NCBI GenBank assembly: GCA_916710115.1
Contig: CAKAOY010000015.1
Coordinates: 1-16,171 of the forward strand
DNA: 16,171 nt
Direction: 5' to 3'
Origin: an uncultured Bergeyella sp.
GTDB lineage: Bacteria > Bacteroidota > Bacteroidia > Flavobacteriales > Weeksellaceae
Positions 5,883 to 13,994 of this stretch are shown piece by piece. The translations under genes were made by a program, and so were the position numbers. Under the pieces are notes generated by a model. It had not been told where the DNA came from. It worked only from the letters and a program-made list of their open reading frames with translations, and made no database searches. How positions within the stretch are numbered: the first letter of the stretch is position 1; every line of letters begins with the position of its first letter.

Positions 5883-7199
5883 GTGATAAATTTTGAAAAA
5901 TTCCAAAATGAATTTTCTTTGTTAGAGGAAAGTAGTGTCGATAAGAAATTTTTGATAGCTGTGAGTGGAGGTGCAGATTCTATGGTTTTGCTCTCATTGA
6001 TGAGAGGTTTTTTTTCTCAAAAGAGATGCTCAGCTATTTCTGTGGCACATATTAATTATCATCTTCGTGGAGAGGATTCTAACCTTGATCAAAAATTGGT
6101 AACCAATTTTTGCCAAGAATACGATATACCGCATTTTGTATATGAGGTTTCTTGCGTGGATAATAAGCCCAATGAGGGGTCTATTCAATTGTGGGCGAGA
6201 GATTTACGATATGCTTTTTTTCGTGAAGTAATGCAGAATAATAATATAGATTATTTACTGACTGCACATCATCGGGACGACCAGTTGGAGACTTTTCTGA
6301 TTAATTTGTCTCGCGGAGCGGGTCTGGCAGGATTATGCGGTATTCCAAAGTATAAAAATAGTATTTTTAGACCAATGTTAGGCTTTACTAAACAGGAAAT
6401 ATATCAATATGCTCACGAAAATAAAATCCCATTCAGGGAGGATAAATCCAATAAAAAAAATGACTATCTGCGAAATAAGATACGGAATACAATTTCTCCA
6501 CTATTAAAAGATTTGTCCCCACATTTTTTAGATAATTTTCAGAAGTCTATTGACTATATTAATGATTGTAAATCATTTATAAATAGTGAATTAAAGTTTT
6601 TTTTTGAGAGGAATTCGGAGATGAAAGATAATTTTGTTTTTATTGATAAAAATGCTCTGAAAAAACAAAATACATATTTAATATATGAAATTTTGAAAAC
6701 TTTTAGTTTTGAAAATAGTACCGAAATTGATAAAATTTTACACGCTGAGGTGGGTAATATTTTTCATTCAAAAGAATATCAATTGCTCGTAGATAGGCAG
6801 AAATATATTATCAGTAAAAAAGAACATTATTCACAAGAAAAAAATCAAGATAATATTCCGCTGACGATTGAAAAGTCTTCCGTAGAGAATAATACAATAA
6901 TTTTAGAAGGATACCATCTTCAAGAAGCTAAAATTTGGTTTTTGGATGGGGATAAAATAAATTTTCCATTAAAATTAAGACCTAAAAAAGAAGGGGAGTA
7001 TTTTTTTCCGATGGGAATGCAAGGCAAAAAAAAAGTATCAAAATTTATTAAAGATGAGAAAATTAGCCTTTTAGAAAAAAATAAAAATATAGTCTTAGAA
7101 GATGCTATTGGTACGATTTTGGGGATTGTTCCTTTCCGACAAGATAGACGAAAAATGGGCAGAGATTCTATTAATCAATTTAAAATAATTATCAAATAA
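5883..7199 (+). CDS. tilS: tRNA(Ile)-lysidine synthase
   Basis: This essential ATP-dependent enzyme joins lysine to C34 of the CAU anticodon of tRNA-Ile2, changing both decoding (AUA instead of AUG) and charging. The 438 residues show the PP-loop SGGADS at 28-33, HINYHLRGEDS at about 57-66, LLTAHHRDDQLET at 125-137, and RNKIRNTISPLL at about 197-208. The C-terminal TilS domain has LRPKKEGEYFFPMGMQGKKKVSKFIKDEKI at about 365-393 and ends with LGIVPFRQDRR. The start is a GTG. No ATG or TTG lies closer to the family N-terminus, and the next in-frame Met is inside the PP-loop region. GAGG directly overlaps the start, which is not an ideal ribosome-binding spacing. rnhB follows with no gap (TAAATG), so the two are co-transcribed. 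Confidence 0.95.
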   Translation: MINFEKFQNEFSLLEESSVDKKFLIAVSGGADSMVLLSLMRGFFSQKRCSAISVAHINYHLRGEDSNLDQKLVTNFCQEYDIPHFVYEVSCVDNKPNEGSIQLWARDLRYAFFREVMQNNNIDYLLTAHHRDDQLETFLINLSRGAGLAGLCGIPKYKNSIFRPMLGFTKQEIYQYAHENKIPFREDKSNKKNDYLRNKIRNTISPLLKDLSPHFLDNFQKSIDYINDCKSFINSELKFFFERNSEMKDNFVFIDKNALKKQNTYLIYEILKTFSFENSTEIDKILHAEVGNIFHSKEYQLLVDRQKYIISKKEHYSQEKNQDNIPLTIEKSSVENNTIILEGYHLQEAKIWFLDGDKINFPLKLRPKKEGEYFFPMGMQGKKKVSKFIKDEKISLLEKNKNIVLEDAIGTILGIVPFRQDRRKMGRDSINQFKIIIK

Positions 7200-7781
7200 A
7201 TGGCATTGTTAAGTAAATTTTCGGATTATGTGGAAGCTGGGTGTGATGAGGTCGGTAGAGGTTGTCTCTGTGGGCCTGTTGTGGCATCGGCAGTCATTTT
7301 GGACCCCTATTTTGAGAGTGAATTGATTAATGATTCTAAAAAACTTACCCCAAAATTACGAAATGAATTGGACATCTTTATCAGAGAAAAAGCGATTGAT
7401 TTTGCTATAACAGAACTGCCGCCATCATTTATAGATGAACATAATATATTGAATGCTAGTATACAAGCGATGCATCTTTCTTTGGATAAATTACAGACTC
7501 GTCCAGAGTTTATTTTGGTTGATGGTAATCGATTTAAACCTTATCCTTTTACTCCACATCAGTGTGTAGTGAAAGGAGATTCTAAATATTTTAGCATTGC
7601 TTGTGCTTCTATTTTGGCAAAAAATTATAGAGATAATCTGATGATGAAACTCCACGAAGAATATCCCCAATATGGTTGGAATAAAAATATGGGCTACCCG
7701 ACGAAAATCCACATAGAGGCTTTAAAAAAATATGGGCCTACACCCTATCACAGAAGGTCTTTTCGGTTGGAATATGATTAA
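7200..7781 (+). CDS. rnhB: Ribonuclease HII
   Basis: It cleaves RNA in RNA-DNA hybrids and starts removal of single ribonucleotides misincorporated in DNA. At 193 residues it is a normal-length RNase HII. The four acidic metal ligands are visible: Asp16 and Glu17 in CDEVGRG, Asp108 in LVDGNRF, and Asp127 in KGDSKYFSIACASILAK. The C-terminal block, YGWNKNMGYPTKIHIEALKKYGPTPYHRRSF, is the conserved substrate-binding segment. Its ATG begins at the base after the tilS stop codon, so it is probably translationally coupled. Its TAA overlaps the stop codon of the convergent DUF4268 gene by four bases, leaving no room for a terminator between them. Confidence 0.95.
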   Translation: MALLSKFSDYVEAGCDEVGRGCLCGPVVASAVILDPYFESELINDSKKLTPKLRNELDIFIREKAIDFAITELPPSFIDEHNILNASIQAMHLSLDKLQTRPEFILVDGNRFKPYPFTPHQCVVKGDSKYFSIACASILAKNYRDNLMMKLHEEYPQYGWNKNMGYPTKIHIEALKKYGPTPYHRRSFRLEYD

Positions 7782-8206
7782 ATATTTTTTATAAAATCTT
7801 CAAAATCGATAAAAACTTTTTCAAATGCTGACATTTTGGTTACGAAAAACTGAAAAATATCTTGCCATGAATTTTTGTTAAAGATGGATACATTATCCAA
7901 TTTTACCCAGATTTTAGAGATTTTTTTGCCATTATCCAAATAAAAATGTTCGTCTATATGGAATTCTCCAAGATTTTCGAGGAGGATGTTTTCAAGGCTT
8001 TGCATTTTTTCAAAATAGGCATTTCGGAATAATTCATCATCCATTTCTATATTGAGAGATACCTCTGCCGATTTGTTATCAGCAGAAAATTTAAAATTAA
8101 AATCCTTGATTTTTGTATTATAAAGTATCCATTTTCGTGGAAACGATTTTCCGAAACTTGTCCAAAATTCTCGTTTTAGTTCTTGTGCTTCTTGCTTGCT
8201 AAACAT
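7778..8206 (-). CDS. DUF4268 domain protein
   Basis: A 142-residue cytoplasmic protein that is essentially all one DUF4268 domain, beginning MFSKQEAQELKREFWTSFGKSFPRKWILYNTKIKDFNFKF and containing a later KISKIWVKLDNVSIFNKNSWQDIFQFFVTKMSAFE segment. In other proteins this domain appears near DNA-binding or nuclease-like modules, but stand-alone versions are widespread in Bacteroidota and have no established function. There is no signal peptide, membrane segment or cysteine pair. It is convergent with rnhB and shares the palindromic TTAA at its end with the rnhB stop. A TAnnTTTG box precedes the start, so it seems a single-gene unit. Confidence 0.85.
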   Translation of the reverse strand: MFSKQEAQELKREFWTSFGKSFPRKWILYNTKIKDFNFKFSADNKSAEVSLNIEMDDELFRNAYFEKMQSLENILLENLGEFHIDEHFYLDNGKKISKIWVKLDNVSIFNKNSWQDIFQFFVTKMSAFEKVFIDFEDFIKNI

Positions 8207-8227
8207 TTTAGAAAATATTCAATAGGG

Positions 8228-8235
8228 CAAAAATA
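8228..8235 (-). promoter_or_regulatory. Promoter -7 box for the DUF4268 gene
   Basis: On the minus strand TATTTTTG fits TAnnTTTG, 21 bases before the ATG at 8206. No -33 TTG is visible, and the box is of low complexity, so confidence is limited. Confidence 0.4.
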
Positions 8236-8333
8236 ATAATTTTAGAGGGAAATAAGAGATTTTATAAATCTGATAAAATATAATGATAGTTTTTTTTAAT
8301 TAAAATAACATATAAACCACATAATATTTGTCT

Positions 8334-8341
8334 TAAATTTG
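8334..8341 (+). promoter_or_regulatory. Promoter -7 box for dps
   Basis: TAAATTTG matches TAnnTTTG, 21 bases before the dps ATG. No TTG at -33 is seen; many stress-induced promoters lack one and need an activator, but no operator could be recognised. Confidence 0.55.
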
Positions 8342-8362
8342 CATTATTAAAATTTAAAAAAA

Positions 8363-8839
8363 ATGAAAAAAACAAACATTATTGGGCTTCAGGAAGCTCA
8401 TTGTAAAGAAATTGTAGAAAAATTACAATTATTGTTGGCAAACTATTCTGTATTCTATCAAAATACGAGAGGAGCTCATTGGAATATTAAGGGAGAACAA
8501 TTTTTTACTCTTCATCCGAAATTTCAAGAACTTTATGAGAATATGGTACTGAAAATTGATGATATAGCTGAGAGAATCCTTACATTGGGTGGAACTCCTA
8601 AACATAATTATTCAGAATATCTTAAACTCTCTACTATTGCTGAAAGCCAAGAGGTAACTGATGGCGCTAAGTGCGTAGAAATAATCATTGATTCTTTCAA
8701 GGTGATTATAGAACTTCAAAGAGAAATTTTGGAACTTTCGGGAGAATATGGAGATGAAGGAACAAATTCTCAGATGGGAGATTACATTACAGAACAAGAA
8801 AAAGAGGTTTGGATGTATAGAGCCTACCTTGGAAAATAA
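8363..8839 (+). CDS. dps: Dps-family ferritin-like protein
   Basis: A 158-residue member of the Dps miniferritins, twelve-subunit shells that oxidise Fe(II), usually with hydrogen peroxide, and store iron, protecting DNA in starvation or oxidative stress. The inter-subunit ferroxidase ligands are present: His39 in GAHWNIKG, His51 in LHPKF, and Asp66 and Glu70 in KIDDIAERI. The N-terminus is short, without the Lys/Arg-rich tail that binds DNA in E. coli Dps, so DNA binding is doubtful and an iron-detoxifying role is favoured. The C-terminus ends ITEQEKEVWMYRAYLGK, typical of the family. It is a single-gene unit with its own promoter box and terminator. Confidence 0.93.
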   Translation: MKKTNIIGLQEAHCKEIVEKLQLLLANYSVFYQNTRGAHWNIKGEQFFTLHPKFQELYENMVLKIDDIAERILTLGGTPKHNYSEYLKLSTIAESQEVTDGAKCVEIIIDSFKVIIELQREILELSGEYGDEGTNSQMGDYITEQEKEVWMYRAYLGK

Positions 8840-8863
8840 TAATAATTTTTTCTCATTTAATAA

Positions 8864-8901
8864 GGAGGGAGACTGAGTTACATTAGTCTCTCTTTGTTTT
8901 T
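8864..8901 (+). terminator. Terminator after dps
   Basis: An 11-bp stem with three G-U pairs (8864-8874 with 8885-8895) closes a 10-base loop, followed by TTTGTTTTT-type sequence. It lies 25 bases after the dps stop. Confidence 0.7.
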
Positions 8902-8903
8902 AT

Positions 8904-8939
8904 AAAAAAATCTGATAAACTTTGTGAGCTTATCAGATT
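8904..8939 (-). terminator. Terminator after the M64 peptidase gene
   Basis: On the minus strand AATCTGATAA / TTATCAGATT (8930-8939 with 8909-8918) forms a perfect 10-bp stem followed by a T-run (down to 8904). It ends the accA-M64 transcript and sits back to back with the dps terminator. Confidence 0.85.
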
Positions 8940-8949
8940 AAATTTATTC

Positions 8950-10221
8950 TTAGTTTGTGTAGAATTCAATGACTTGTTCTATGGCACGAGTACAAACAGG
9001 ACAGAACCCTTCCGGTTCGTTGGATTTCATTCTGCAGTCTTGTACAGGGCTGAAAATTCCTTTTGATGAGTACCCACCCCCTTCAAAGGCTCCTACATTG
9101 TCCCTAAATTTTGGTATTCTTGGCGTTGGTATAGGTGTTTTTTTACTTACCAAATCTGCCCATTTCGCTTTGAAATTAACCAAAGTAGTGATATTAGCTT
9201 CCCAAGGTTCTATTTTATAGTTGTAGAAAGTGTTGTCGAGAATATCACCATCATAGTAGTATTCATCAGCAAGTCCTACAAAACCATGGCCGAACTCATG
9301 AACGAAAACTTTATCCGAAAGCTTGTCATCAGCAGATACTAAATTAATCACATTATAAAAACCTCCACCACCATATCTTGGGGTATTTACTATCACATAA
9401 ACTTGGTCATAAGGCACTACCGAAGTAATATCAGCTAATTTGAATAATGATTGACAAGTCAAATACCGTGGCGAACCAAAGGTATAAAATTTCGTATTGA
9501 GAATCGTGTTTTTATAGATTCCTTCTCCACCGATGTCCGTTCCGCTTTCTTGTGAAGGGCTTTCAATAGCATAGATATTAAATTTATCTTTAAATCTACT
9601 GAACGGTGGAATAGTGAACATGTAATCTACAAGTCGTTTCGTGTCGGCTATAAATTTTGGCATCTCGCTTTGGGTGTATCCTTCGGCGACGATGGCGATA
9701 TCTATCCCTTTTTCGGGGGTTGTCGGTTTGTAGATTTCCGTTACTTTATAATTAGTTGTTGCCTCGTGGAGTATTTGATAGTCCTTTGGAGAAATTTTTT
9801 CACTGAAAACTTTATTAAACTCACCATTTGCATTTCGTTCGTGGATTTCCACAATAATATCTACAATAGGATAAGGTATTTTCATCACGTTTTCAAATGT
9901 TAGTATCTTTTCCTTTGCTTCTGGTGTATGTTTCCACTCTTGGAAAATCGGACTAAATCCCTTACTGAATATGATGTTTCCTTTATCGGCATCTTTTACA
10001 ACAAATTTATAAGTTCCAAAATTTGGAAAAATAAGATTTTTCTTAGACCCTCCATAGAAAGGCTCTTTTTTGAGTTGTTTGATGCTTGCCTGTGTCGTAT
10101 CTTTATTCCCAAAAAGTAGGAAATCTATTCGCAACGAACCATCGGTGAAGTATTGTTGAAAATCTTGTGCCGATGCGAAAAGGTTTATCATCAAAAAGAA
10201 AGAAAAAAGTATTCGTTTCAT
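8950..10221 (-). CDS. Secreted M64-family zinc metallopeptidase
   Basis: A 423-residue exported peptidase of family M64, which is named after an IgA1-cleaving enzyme of Clostridium ramosum. The signal peptide MKRILFSFFLMINLFASA is cut before Gln19. Residues about 20-160 form an N-terminal beta-rich domain. The catalytic domain starts around KGIDIAIVAEGYTQSEM (171-187). The zinc site is HEFGH, with His308, Glu309 and His312, followed by the family-specific LADEYYY at 317-323. GGGGFYNVINLVS just before it is the usual substrate-binding strand. The C-terminus has three cysteines (CRMKSNEPEGFCPVC, 396-410) that are conserved-looking and may bind metal or form a disulfide. There is no type IX secretion C-terminal domain. 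It starts 27 bases after accA stops, so it is probably co-transcribed. The substrate is unknown and IgA cleavage should not be assumed. Confidence 0.9.
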   Translation of the reverse strand: MKRILFSFFLMINLFASAQDFQQYFTDGSLRIDFLLFGNKDTTQASIKQLKKEPFYGGSKKNLIFPNFGTYKFVVKDADKGNIIFSKGFSPIFQEWKHTPEAKEKILTFENVMKIPYPIVDIIVEIHERNANGEFNKVFSEKISPKDYQILHEATTNYKVTEIYKPTTPEKGIDIAIVAEGYTQSEMPKFIADTKRLVDYMFTIPPFSRFKDKFNIYAIESPSQESGTDIGGEGIYKNTILNTKFYTFGSPRYLTCQSLFKLADITSVVPYDQVYVIVNTPRYGGGGFYNVINLVSADDKLSDKVFVHEFGHGFVGLADEYYYDGDILDNTFYNYKIEPWEANITTLVNFKAKWADLVSKKTPIPTPRIPKFRDNVGAFEGGGYSSKGIFSPVQDCRMKSNEPEGFCPVCTRAIEQVIEFYTN

Positions 10222-10248
10222 TATGATATTATTTTTTTTGAGTTAGAA

Positions 10249-11205
10249 TTATCCTTTAAATTTTCCAAGTGCGATGAATCTCTGTTGTCGTTGTTCTACA
10301 ATTTCGGTTTTAGAGAATTTCTTAAAGGCATTGATGTTTTGTAGAATAGATTTTTTGAGATTTTCGCAGGCTTGTTTTGGGTCGTAGTGAGCTCCTCCGA
10401 GAGGTTCTTGGATAATGCCGTCGATAATTTTATTTTTTAGCATATCCTTTGGAGTGAGTTTTAGGGCATTTGCAGCGTCTTCTTTGTGTTCCCAATTTCG
10501 CCAAAGTATAGAAGAGCAAGACTCTGGAGAGATTACGGAATACCAAGAATACTCCAACATATATACCTTGTTACCAACACCGATTCCTAATGCGCCACCG
10601 CTGGCACCTTCGCCGATTACATAGGCGAAAGTAGGTACTTTTAGGAGAGCCATTTCGTAAATATTTTTGGCAATAGCTTCGCCTTGTCCTCGCTCTTCTG
10701 CTTCTAATCCTGGGTAAGCACCTGGTGTATCAAGAAGGGTAACGACGGGAATATTAAATTTCTCGGCTAACTTCATCAGTCTCAGAGCTTTTCTGTATCC
10801 GTCGGGATTTGGCATTCCGAAGCGTCTTAGTTGTCTCTCTTTTGTAGAGCGTCCTTTTTGGGTACCTATAATCATTACTTTTTCACCATCAATTGTAGCC
10901 AAGCCTCCAACCATAGCAGGGTCATCGGCATAGCATCTGTCACCGTGGAGTTCTATGAAACTATCAGGGTCGCAAATTCCTTGTATATAGTCTAAAGTAT
11001 AGGGTCTATCGGGGTGGCGAGATAGTTGTACTGTCTGCCACGGAGATAAGTTTCCGTAGATTTCCTTCTTCTTTTCCAAGATTTTGTCTTCTATTTGGCT
11101 ACAAGCAAGTTTCATATCAATGCCTGCATCTTCACCTACGATAGAGCAAGTGGAGAATTGTTCCATTAGTTCTTGTATCGGTTTTTCAAATTCTAAATAT
11201 TCCAT
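10249..11205 (-). CDS. accA: Acetyl-CoA carboxylase carboxyltransferase subunit alpha
   Basis: With AccD, it forms the carboxyltransferase that moves the carboxyl group from biotin (on AccB) to acetyl-CoA, giving malonyl-CoA for fatty acid synthesis. The 318 residues match the family. Seen are the N-terminal helix MEYLEFEKPIQELMEQ, LSRHPDRPYTLDYI, LHGDR at 86-90, VTLLDTPGAYPGLEAEERGQGEAIA at about 155-178, and the oxyanion-hole strand GEGASGGALGIG at 199-210. The start at 11205 was chosen over a longer frame (11229) whose TTG is the TTG of the -7 promoter box. The M64 gene lies downstream. A promoter with both -33 and -7 elements precedes it. Confidence 0.97.
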   Translation of the reverse strand: MEYLEFEKPIQELMEQFSTCSIVGEDAGIDMKLACSQIEDKILEKKKEIYGNLSPWQTVQLSRHPDRPYTLDYIQGICDPDSFIELHGDRCYADDPAMVGGLATIDGEKVMIIGTQKGRSTKERQLRRFGMPNPDGYRKALRLMKLAEKFNIPVVTLLDTPGAYPGLEAEERGQGEAIAKNIYEMALLKVPTFAYVIGEGASGGALGIGVGNKVYMLEYSWYSVISPESCSSILWRNWEHKEDAANALKLTPKDMLKNKIIDGIIQEPLGGAHYDPKQACENLKKSILQNINAFKKFSKTEIVEQRQQRFIALGKFKG

Positions 11206-11226
11206 TAGATTGAGTTTATTTTGGGA

Positions 11227-11256
11227 CAAATATAAAGAATTTTTTCATTAAAACAA
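11227..11256 (-). promoter_or_regulatory. accA promoter, -33 TTG and -7 TATATTTG
   Basis: On the minus strand TTG (11254-11256) is separated by 19 bases from TATATTTG (11227-11234), matching the Bacteroidota consensus of both elements and spacing. The predicted transcript start is about 15 bases before the ATG at 11205. Confidence 0.75.
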
Positions 11257-11310
11257 TCTTTTTTTGTGTCAAATGAGGCATAGGAGGGATACTAGAAAAA
11301 TAAAAATTCT

Positions 11311-11318
11311 TATCTTTG
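11311..11318 (+). promoter_or_regulatory. Promoter -7 box for aspS
   Basis: TATCTTTG fits TAnnTTTG and sits 18 bases before the aspS ATG at 11337. Its TTG is in frame with aspS and would be miscalled as a start. No clear -33 element is visible. Confidence 0.6.
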
Positions 11319-11336
11319 CCAAAAAGAAAACAGATT

Positions 11337-13082
11337 ATGTTCCGAACACATACAAATGGAGAACTCTCCTCAAAAAATATTAATGAAAAGGTAACACTGA
11401 GCGGTTGGGTACAGACGATTCGTGATAAGGGATTTGTTGTATGGGTAGATTTGAGAGACCGGTACGGTATCACGCAATTGGTGTTTGATGAAGATAGAAC
11501 ACCGAAAGAATTACTCGAAAAATCAAAAAAAATAGGACGAGAATTCGTTATTCAGGTAAAAGGCGTTGTGATAGAAAGAAGCTCAAAAAACCCAAAAATA
11601 CCCACTGGCGAGATAGAAATTTTGGTGGAGGAACTCATCATTCTTAACGAGGCAGAATTACCACCCTTTACCATAGAAGATGAAACCGATGGAGGTGAGG
11701 AATTAAGAATGAAATACCGATATCTGGATATTCGTAGAAATCCTGTGAAGGAGAAACTCATATTTCGTCATAAAATGGCTCAAAAAGTAAGAAATTACCT
11801 TTCTGAACAAGGTTTTATAGAGGTGGAAACTCCTGTTTTGATAAAATCTACCCCAGAGGGGGCAAGGGATTTTGTGGTTCCAAGTAGAATGAATGCAGGA
11901 CAATTTTATGCCTTGCCACAATCTCCACAGACTTTCAAGCAGTTATTAATGGTCGGAGGTATGGATAGATATTTCCAAATTGTAAAATGTTTCCGAGATG
12001 AGGATTTAAGGGCAGATAGACAACCAGAGTTCACACAAATAGATTGCGAAATGGCTTTTGTAGAGCAGGAGGATGTGATGAATATTTTTGAGGGAATGGC
12101 ATCTCACCTATTGACGGAAGTTACGGGACAAGATTTTGGGAAATTCCCAAGAATTACCTTTGAGGAGGCAATGAGACGATATGGAAACGATAAACCTGAT
12201 GTGCGTTTCGGGATGGAATTTGTGGAGCTTAATGATGAAACAAAAGGTAAAGATTTTAAAATATTTGATGATGCTGAATTGGTGGTAGGTATCAATGTGG
12301 AAGGATGTGCAGGCTATACTAGAAAGCAAATAGACGAATTAGTAGATTGGGTAAAACGACCACAGATAGGTGCCAGCGGAATGGTATGGGTGAAATATCA
12401 AGACGATGGCATTTTGACCTCCTCCGTGAATAAATTCTACAATGAGGACGATTTAAGAAAAATTGCCGAAAGATTCGGAGCTAAAAAAGGCGATTTAATG
12501 CTGATACTCTCTGGAAATGCTAATAAAGTACGTTCGCAATTATCTGCTCTCAGAATGGAGTTAGGAAATAGATTAGGATTGAGAAATCCAAAAGAATTTG
12601 CACCTCTTTGGGTAGTAGATTTTCCTCTTTTGGAGTGGGATGAAGATTCTAAAAGATACCACGCGATGCACCACCCATTTACCTCACCGAAGCCAGAGGA
12701 TATTCCTTTACTGAAAACCGATGCAGGTAAAGTAAGAGCAAATGCTTACGATTTGGTACTCAATGGAAATGAAATAGGAGGTGGGTCTATCAGAATTTTT
12801 GATAGAGAACTGCAGGCCCAAATGTTTGAGCTATTAGGATTCTCCCCAGAGGAGGCTGAGGCTCAGTTTGGTTTCTTGATGAATGCTTTCAAGTATGGTG
12901 CCCCACCTCACGGCGGTTTGGCATTTGGTTTTGATAGGTTAGTAGCTATTTTGGATGGTAATGAGGTGATTAGAGATTATATTGCATTTCCAAAAAACAA
13001 TAGTGGAAGAGATGTAATGATAGATGCCCCTGCTACTATTAGTAAAGAACAATTAGACGAGCTAAGTCTTATTGTAAAATAA
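11337..13082 (+). CDS. aspS: Aspartyl-tRNA synthetase
   Basis: A class IIb synthetase that charges tRNA-Asp (in some bacteria also tRNA-Asn) with aspartate. It has 581 residues, normal for the bacterial type. The N-terminal OB-fold anticodon-binding domain (about 1-105) shows LSGWVQTIRDKGFVVWVDLRD. The catalytic core holds flipping-loop and substrate residues in QSPQTFKQLLM (about 195-205), motif 2 FRDEDLRADRQPEFTQID (about 219-236), the bacterial GAD insertion domain (about 280-420), HHPFTSPKPED, GGGSIRIFD, and motif 3 GLAFGFDR at 527-534. The start is the ATG giving MFRTHTNGEL. A frame start at 11316 is rejected because it is the TTG of the -7 box. A terminator follows 12 bases after the stop. 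Whether this enzyme is discriminating cannot be told with certainty from the sequence. Confidence 0.97.
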   Translation: MFRTHTNGELSSKNINEKVTLSGWVQTIRDKGFVVWVDLRDRYGITQLVFDEDRTPKELLEKSKKIGREFVIQVKGVVIERSSKNPKIPTGEIEILVEELIILNEAELPPFTIEDETDGGEELRMKYRYLDIRRNPVKEKLIFRHKMAQKVRNYLSEQGFIEVETPVLIKSTPEGARDFVVPSRMNAGQFYALPQSPQTFKQLLMVGGMDRYFQIVKCFRDEDLRADRQPEFTQIDCEMAFVEQEDVMNIFEGMASHLLTEVTGQDFGKFPRITFEEAMRRYGNDKPDVRFGMEFVELNDETKGKDFKIFDDAELVVGINVEGCAGYTRKQIDELVDWVKRPQIGASGMVWVKYQDDGILTSSVNKFYNEDDLRKIAERFGAKKGDLMLILSGNANKVRSQLSALRMELGNRLGLRNPKEFAPLWVVDFPLLEWDEDSKRYHAMHHPFTSPKPEDIPLLKTDAGKVRANAYDLVLNGNEIGGGSIRIFDRELQAQMFELLGFSPEEAEAQFGFLMNAFKYGAPPHGGLAFGFDRLVAILDGNEVIRDYIAFPKNNSGRDVMIDAPATISKEQLDELSLIVK

Positions 13083-13093
13083 ATAAAATTAAG

Positions 13094-13124
13094 AGCATTG
13101 AACGATACATTCAATGCTTTTTTT
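13094..13124 (+). terminator. Terminator after aspS
   Basis: A perfect 9-bp stem AGCATTGAA / TTCAATGCT (13094-13102 with 13110-13118) with a 7-base loop is followed by seven Ts. It lies only 14 bases before the araC-type start codon. Confidence 0.87.
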
Positions 13125-13138
13125 AACAAAAATATAAA

Positions 13139-13945
13139 ATGAATCCTAATTTTAGTATTAAAGAGATTGCTTCAGTCGATCAGTACGAATACCAGTCCGA
13201 GACCTATACTATAATGATGGTAGAGGGAGAGGGGAGTTTTGTGGTGGATTTAGTAACATATTCTTTTTCAGGGAGGATAGCAATTTTTCTCAATCCGTTT
13301 CAAGGGATTCTATTCACCAAGGGAATTTATAGAGATTTAAAAATTTTTTGTTTTAAAGCAGAGTTTTACTGCATAGAATATCATCGGCAAGATGTGGCTT
13401 GTAATGGATTATTATTTAATAATATATATCAGCAGCCGTATATAGGGCTTACTGGTAAACTCTATATGGAATTGCAGGCGATTTTTGTGAGAATGAAGGA
13501 AGAAAATAATGATTGTGACCCCTATTCAGCATCAGTATTGAAGACTTATTTACAGCTGATTTTGGCACTTTGTAGCAAGGAGAAAAAACGATTGATAGGA
13601 ACAGAAGTTCCTAAAAATCTAACTGATGAGGTACTGAATTTCCAAGATTTGGTAGAGGAATTTTATAGAAAAGAGCATTCTATTTCTTTCTATGCTGATA
13701 AATTTGGGTTGACAACCGATGCCTTTAACCGAAAGATAAAAAATGAAATTGGCAAAACTCCAAAGCAGATTTTACAAGATAGAATAATTTTGGAGGCTAA
13801 AAAGCTCCTGCAACTTACCCAAAAATCAGTTAAGGAAATTTCTTGGGAACTCGCATTTGATGATGAATTCTATTTTAGTAGATATTTTAAGAAAAATGTA
13901 GGGGTCTCCCCGTTGAAATATCGTGAAAGTACAAAGATAGGATAG
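13139..13945 (+). CDS. AraC-family transcriptional regulator
   Basis: A 268-residue regulator. The C-terminal third is a full AraC/XylS DNA-binding domain with two helix-turn-helices: the first around SISFYADKFGLTTDAFNRKIKNEIGKTP (180-207) and the second around SVKEISWELAFDDEFYFSRYFKKNVGVSP (230-258). The ending NVGVSPLKYRES is the family signature. The N-terminal part (about 1-150) is predicted to be a small-molecule-sensing cupin-like domain, but its ligand cannot be named. It starts 20 bases after the aspS terminator, and no TAnnTTTG box is seen there, so how it is transcribed is unclear; low-level read-through is possible. The next gene on the same strand, an exported isochorismatase-like hydrolase, has an 11-bp tandem repeat with 21-bp period at its promoter, and this protein is the likely binder. 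Confidence 0.9.
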   Translation: MNPNFSIKEIASVDQYEYQSETYTIMMVEGEGSFVVDLVTYSFSGRIAIFLNPFQGILFTKGIYRDLKIFCFKAEFYCIEYHRQDVACNGLLFNNIYQQPYIGLTGKLYMELQAIFVRMKEENNDCDPYSASVLKTYLQLILALCSKEKKRLIGTEVPKNLTDEVLNFQDLVEEFYRKEHSISFYADKFGLTTDAFNRKIKNEIGKTPKQILQDRIILEAKKLLQLTQKSVKEISWELAFDDEFYFSRYFKKNVGVSPLKYRESTKIG

Positions 13946-13962
13946 ATAGAAAATCCATAAAA

Positions 13963-13994
13963 TAAAAGTCCATATATCTGTCGTAAAAGTCCAT
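13963..13994 (+). promoter_or_regulatory. Tandem direct-repeat operator, candidate AraC-type site
   Basis: TAAAAGTCCAT occurs twice in the same orientation, at 13963-13973 and 13984-13994. The repeat period is exactly 21 bp, two turns of the helix, so both copies face the same side. The downstream copy touches the -33 TTTTG. This is the arrangement of half-sites for class II AraC-type activators (compare araI1/araI2). A degenerate third copy, AAAATCCAT, lies at 13950-13958. The repeat is seen directly; binding by the adjacent regulator is inference. Confidence 0.7.

Noticed and set aside
8950..10221. Calling the M64 protein an IgA protease virulence factor
   Set aside because: The family name comes from one enzyme; HExxH and LADEY motifs show only the peptidase family, not the substrate.
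11229..11229. TTG start for accA giving an 8-residue longer protein
   Set aside because: The TTG is inside the TATATTTG -7 box, which also has a TTG at -33 with 19-base spacing, and the family N-terminus begins at the ATG at 11205.
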